6,331 bases of DNA from the NCBI GenBank assembly GCA_022865865.1, contig JALHTN010000601.1, forward strand, positions 1 to 6,331, in the 5' to 3' direction. The notes beneath the pieces were generated by a model that searched no databases, had not been told where the DNA came from, and saw only the letters and a program-made list of their open reading frames with translations. Positions 4,625 through 6,331 of this stretch are shown piece after piece. The number at the start of each line of letters is the position of its first letter. Positions within the stretch are counted from its first letter, which is position 1. This DNA is from Anaerolineales bacterium. Lineage in GTDB: Bacteria; Chloroflexota; Anaerolineae; Anaerolineales; UBA4823. The position numbers were made by a program, and so were the translations under genes.

Positions 4625-6331
4625 ATGGCTTCAGCTACCCAATCCATCCGCCTATTAAGATCATCCAATCGCATCCAGGGGCCTTTACTCATGTTAGCAG
4701 GCTTATTCCTGGGAGTGTATGCGCTGGCGTTGACTCTTGCGCCTGCGGCCCGAATGCGCAGTTGGGAAGTCGATTACCGATGGAACCACTGGATTGGATA
4801 TTTTGTCTGGTTAATCCTGATCATCATTACTGATTGGCAGACGAGACGACACCTGCGCGATCGAGATCCCTATTTGCTACCGGTTGCAGCACTGCTCAGT
4901 GGATGGGGTTTGATGACGATCTGGCGTCTGTATCCAGATTTCGGTCTACGACAAACAATGTGGTTTGTTATCGCCATGCTGGTGTTCTGCGTTGGTTTGC
5001 GATTGCCTCCCCAATTGGGTTTTCTGCGCCGTTATAAGTATGTGCTGTTGACTGGGGGATTGATCTTGACCGCATTTACTCTAATCTTTGGTACAAATCC
5101 CGCTGCTACTGCTGGGCCACGTTTATGGTTGGGATGCTGCGGTATTTACCTGCAACCTTCAGAACCGCTGAAACTGCTGCTGATTATTTTTCTTTCAGCT
5201 TACCTGGCTGGAAAAAAGCCATGGGTATCAATAGCGACCTATAAATCTACGGCAACGGAAGATAAAATTGAAGATGAGCGAGCGAACCAAGGAATATCAT
5301 CATGGTCAATTTTAGCTCCACTTCTTTTGATGACTGGATTGACATTACTGCTGTTATTGGTCCAACGAGATCTTGGCACAGCTAGTATTTTTTTATTCCT
5401 ATTCGCTGTAATTGCCTATCTGGCGACAGAACGAAAAATTATTTTGATCTTGAGTGCATTTTTGTTGGTTTTGGCTGGATTGAGCAGCTATTTCTTGTTT
5501 GATGTGGTACGCCTTAGGATCGATGCCTGGTTGAATCCATGGATAGACCCGAGTAATCGTTCTTACCAGATTGTGCAGTCCCTCATGGCGATAGCCAATG
5601 GAGGCGTAGGAGGCAGGGGACCTGGAATGGGGAGTCCAACTTTGGTGCCGGTATCACATTCCGATTTCATTTTTTCAGCAATTATGGAAGAGAGCGGTCT
5701 GCTCGGGGGAGTAGCGCTGATTGGATTGCTGATGCTGCTAACGGCGAGTGGTATTCGGATAAGCTTAAGGGCTCCAGATAATTTCCGCCGCTACCTGGCA
5801 GCGGGGTTAACGGCTTACTTGATCGGTCAAAGTCTCCTGATCATTGGAGGAAATATTCGCTTACTCCCACTAACTGGCGTGACCTTGCCATTTGTTTCAT
5901 ACGGTGGCTCATCCCTCCTAACTGCTTATATCTCCCTATTGTTGCTTGCGTTGATCAGTCAAAGTGGAAATACCAGTCCAAGGGCAGCATCCAACCCAAA
6001 CCTTTACATACGGTTTGGTGGATTTTTGCTTGCAAGTCTTGCGCTGGCTGCGTTGGTCATCGGTTGGTGGACTTATCAAAGAGGGCCAGCCTTGCTTGCA
6101 CGCACAGATAACGCTCGCCGTGCAATTGCGGACAGGTATGTGAGGCGTGGGGATATCAACGATCGGGAAAATAATCCTATTGTGAGCACAGATGGCATAA
6201 CGGGGGAATTGACACGGGTATATGAATATCCTGATCTTGGCTCGCTGATCGGATATACACATCCTGTGTACGGACAATCAGGACTCGAAGCGAGCCTCGA
6301 TCCCTATTTGCGTGGGTTGATTGGTCGTTCC
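4625..6331 (+). CDS. SEDS glycosyltransferase (RodA/FtsW family) fused to a class B penicillin-binding protein, partial at the 3' end
   Basis: The frame is open to the window edge, giving at least 569 residues. Residues about 20-450 are a polytopic SEDS protein that polymerises peptidoglycan glycan strands from lipid II. SEDS marks include LQPSEPLK (QPSE at 177-180), QRDLGTA (R248, D249), SHSDFIFSAIMEE with catalytic Asp D347, GGNIRLLPLTG (N410) and PFVSYGGSS (S425-S430). A DPYLLPVAALLSGWGL helix at 81-96 closely recalls actinobacterial RodA. With no stop, a further helix follows at about 466-483. Then come NARRAIADRYVRRGDI and a GSLIGYTHPVYGQSGLEASLDPYLRG segment, as at the N-terminus of PbpA/PBP2 transpeptidases. 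The transpeptidase domain would lie beyond the edge. The ATG at 4625 keeps a basic cytoplasmic N-terminus but lacks a Shine-Dalgarno. The ATG at 4691 has AGGGG nine bases upstream but begins inside the first helix. It is probably in the fhaA-fhaB operon. Confidence 0.9.
   Translation, partial: MASATQSIRLLRSSNRIQGPLLMLAGLFLGVYALALTLAPAARMRSWEVDYRWNHWIGYFVWLILIIITDWQTRRHLRDRDPYLLPVAALLSGWGLMTIWRLYPDFGLRQTMWFVIAMLVFCVGLRLPPQLGFLRRYKYVLLTGGLILTAFTLIFGTNPAATAGPRLWLGCCGIYLQPSEPLKLLLIIFLSAYLAGKKPWVSIATYKSTATEDKIEDERANQGISSWSILAPLLLMTGLTLLLLLVQRDLGTASIFLFLFAVIAYLATERKIILILSAFLLVLAGLSSYFLFDVVRLRIDAWLNPWIDPSNRSYQIVQSLMAIANGGVGGRGPGMGSPTLVPVSHSDFIFSAIMEESGLLGGVALIGLLMLLTASGIRISLRAPDNFRRYLAAGLTAYLIGQSLLIIGGNIRLLPLTGVTLPFVSYGGSSLLTAYISLLLLALISQSGNTSPRAASNPNLYIRFGGFLLASLALAALVIGWWTYQRGPALLARTDNARRAIADRYVRRGDINDRENNPIVSTDGITGELTRVYEYPDLGSLIGYTHPVYGQSGLEASLDPYLRGLIGRS

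Noticed and set aside
4603..5037. Two short plus-strand open frames, 4603-4833 and 4834-5037
   Set aside because: They lie in another frame over the N-terminal half of the SEDS gene, whose own frame encodes recognisable membrane helices. Their translations look random.
5936..6277. Minus-strand open frame of 113 codons
   Set aside because: It is antisense to the SEDS-PBP junction, lacks any recognisable domain, and reflects the codon pattern of the real gene on the other strand.

Overview
The window reads as bacterial chromosome. Its gene content suggests a Chloroflexota bacterium, perhaps class Anaerolineae. This is inferred from an actinobacterial-style FhaA/FhaB/RodA cell-wall cluster, a paired rtcB and archease, and promoter-like sites placed for leaderless or near-leaderless transcription. 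No rRNA or other marker gene is present to confirm it. Base composition looks moderate (not computed), and no mobile element, CRISPR array, tRNA or rRNA was seen.

Layout from left to right. (1) Positions 1-180 hold the C-terminal end of a polar amino acid ABC transporter ATPase of the GlnQ/HisP type, followed by a clear intrinsic terminator. (2) On the minus strand, archease (1847-2263) and rtcB (355-1806) form a two-gene operon read right to left. It encodes a GTP-dependent RNA ligase and its activating cofactor. Their 3' end converges on the ABC gene across 174 bases. (3) A 137-base divergent intergenic region (2264-2400) carries two facing-away promoters. Both put the predicted transcript start at, or within about six bases of, the start codon. 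(4) On the plus strand, fhaA (2407-3192, DUF3662 plus FHA), fhaB (3211-3666, membrane anchor plus FHA), an MTAP-family phosphorylase (3739-4596) and a partial SEDS gene (4625 to the window edge) are co-oriented with short gaps.

The plus-strand set resembles the fhaA-fhaB-rodA-pbpA cluster of Actinobacteria, in which phosphothreonine-reading FHA proteins act alongside Ser/Thr kinase signalling and peptidoglycan synthesis. Two things differ here. A purine/methylthioadenosine salvage gene lies between fhaB and the SEDS gene. The SEDS glycosyltransferase also continues without a stop into a second transmembrane helix and the start of a class B PBP, giving an apparently natural polymerase-transpeptidase fusion that runs off the window. 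These are the most notable features. The rest consists of recognisable families with intact catalytic residues.
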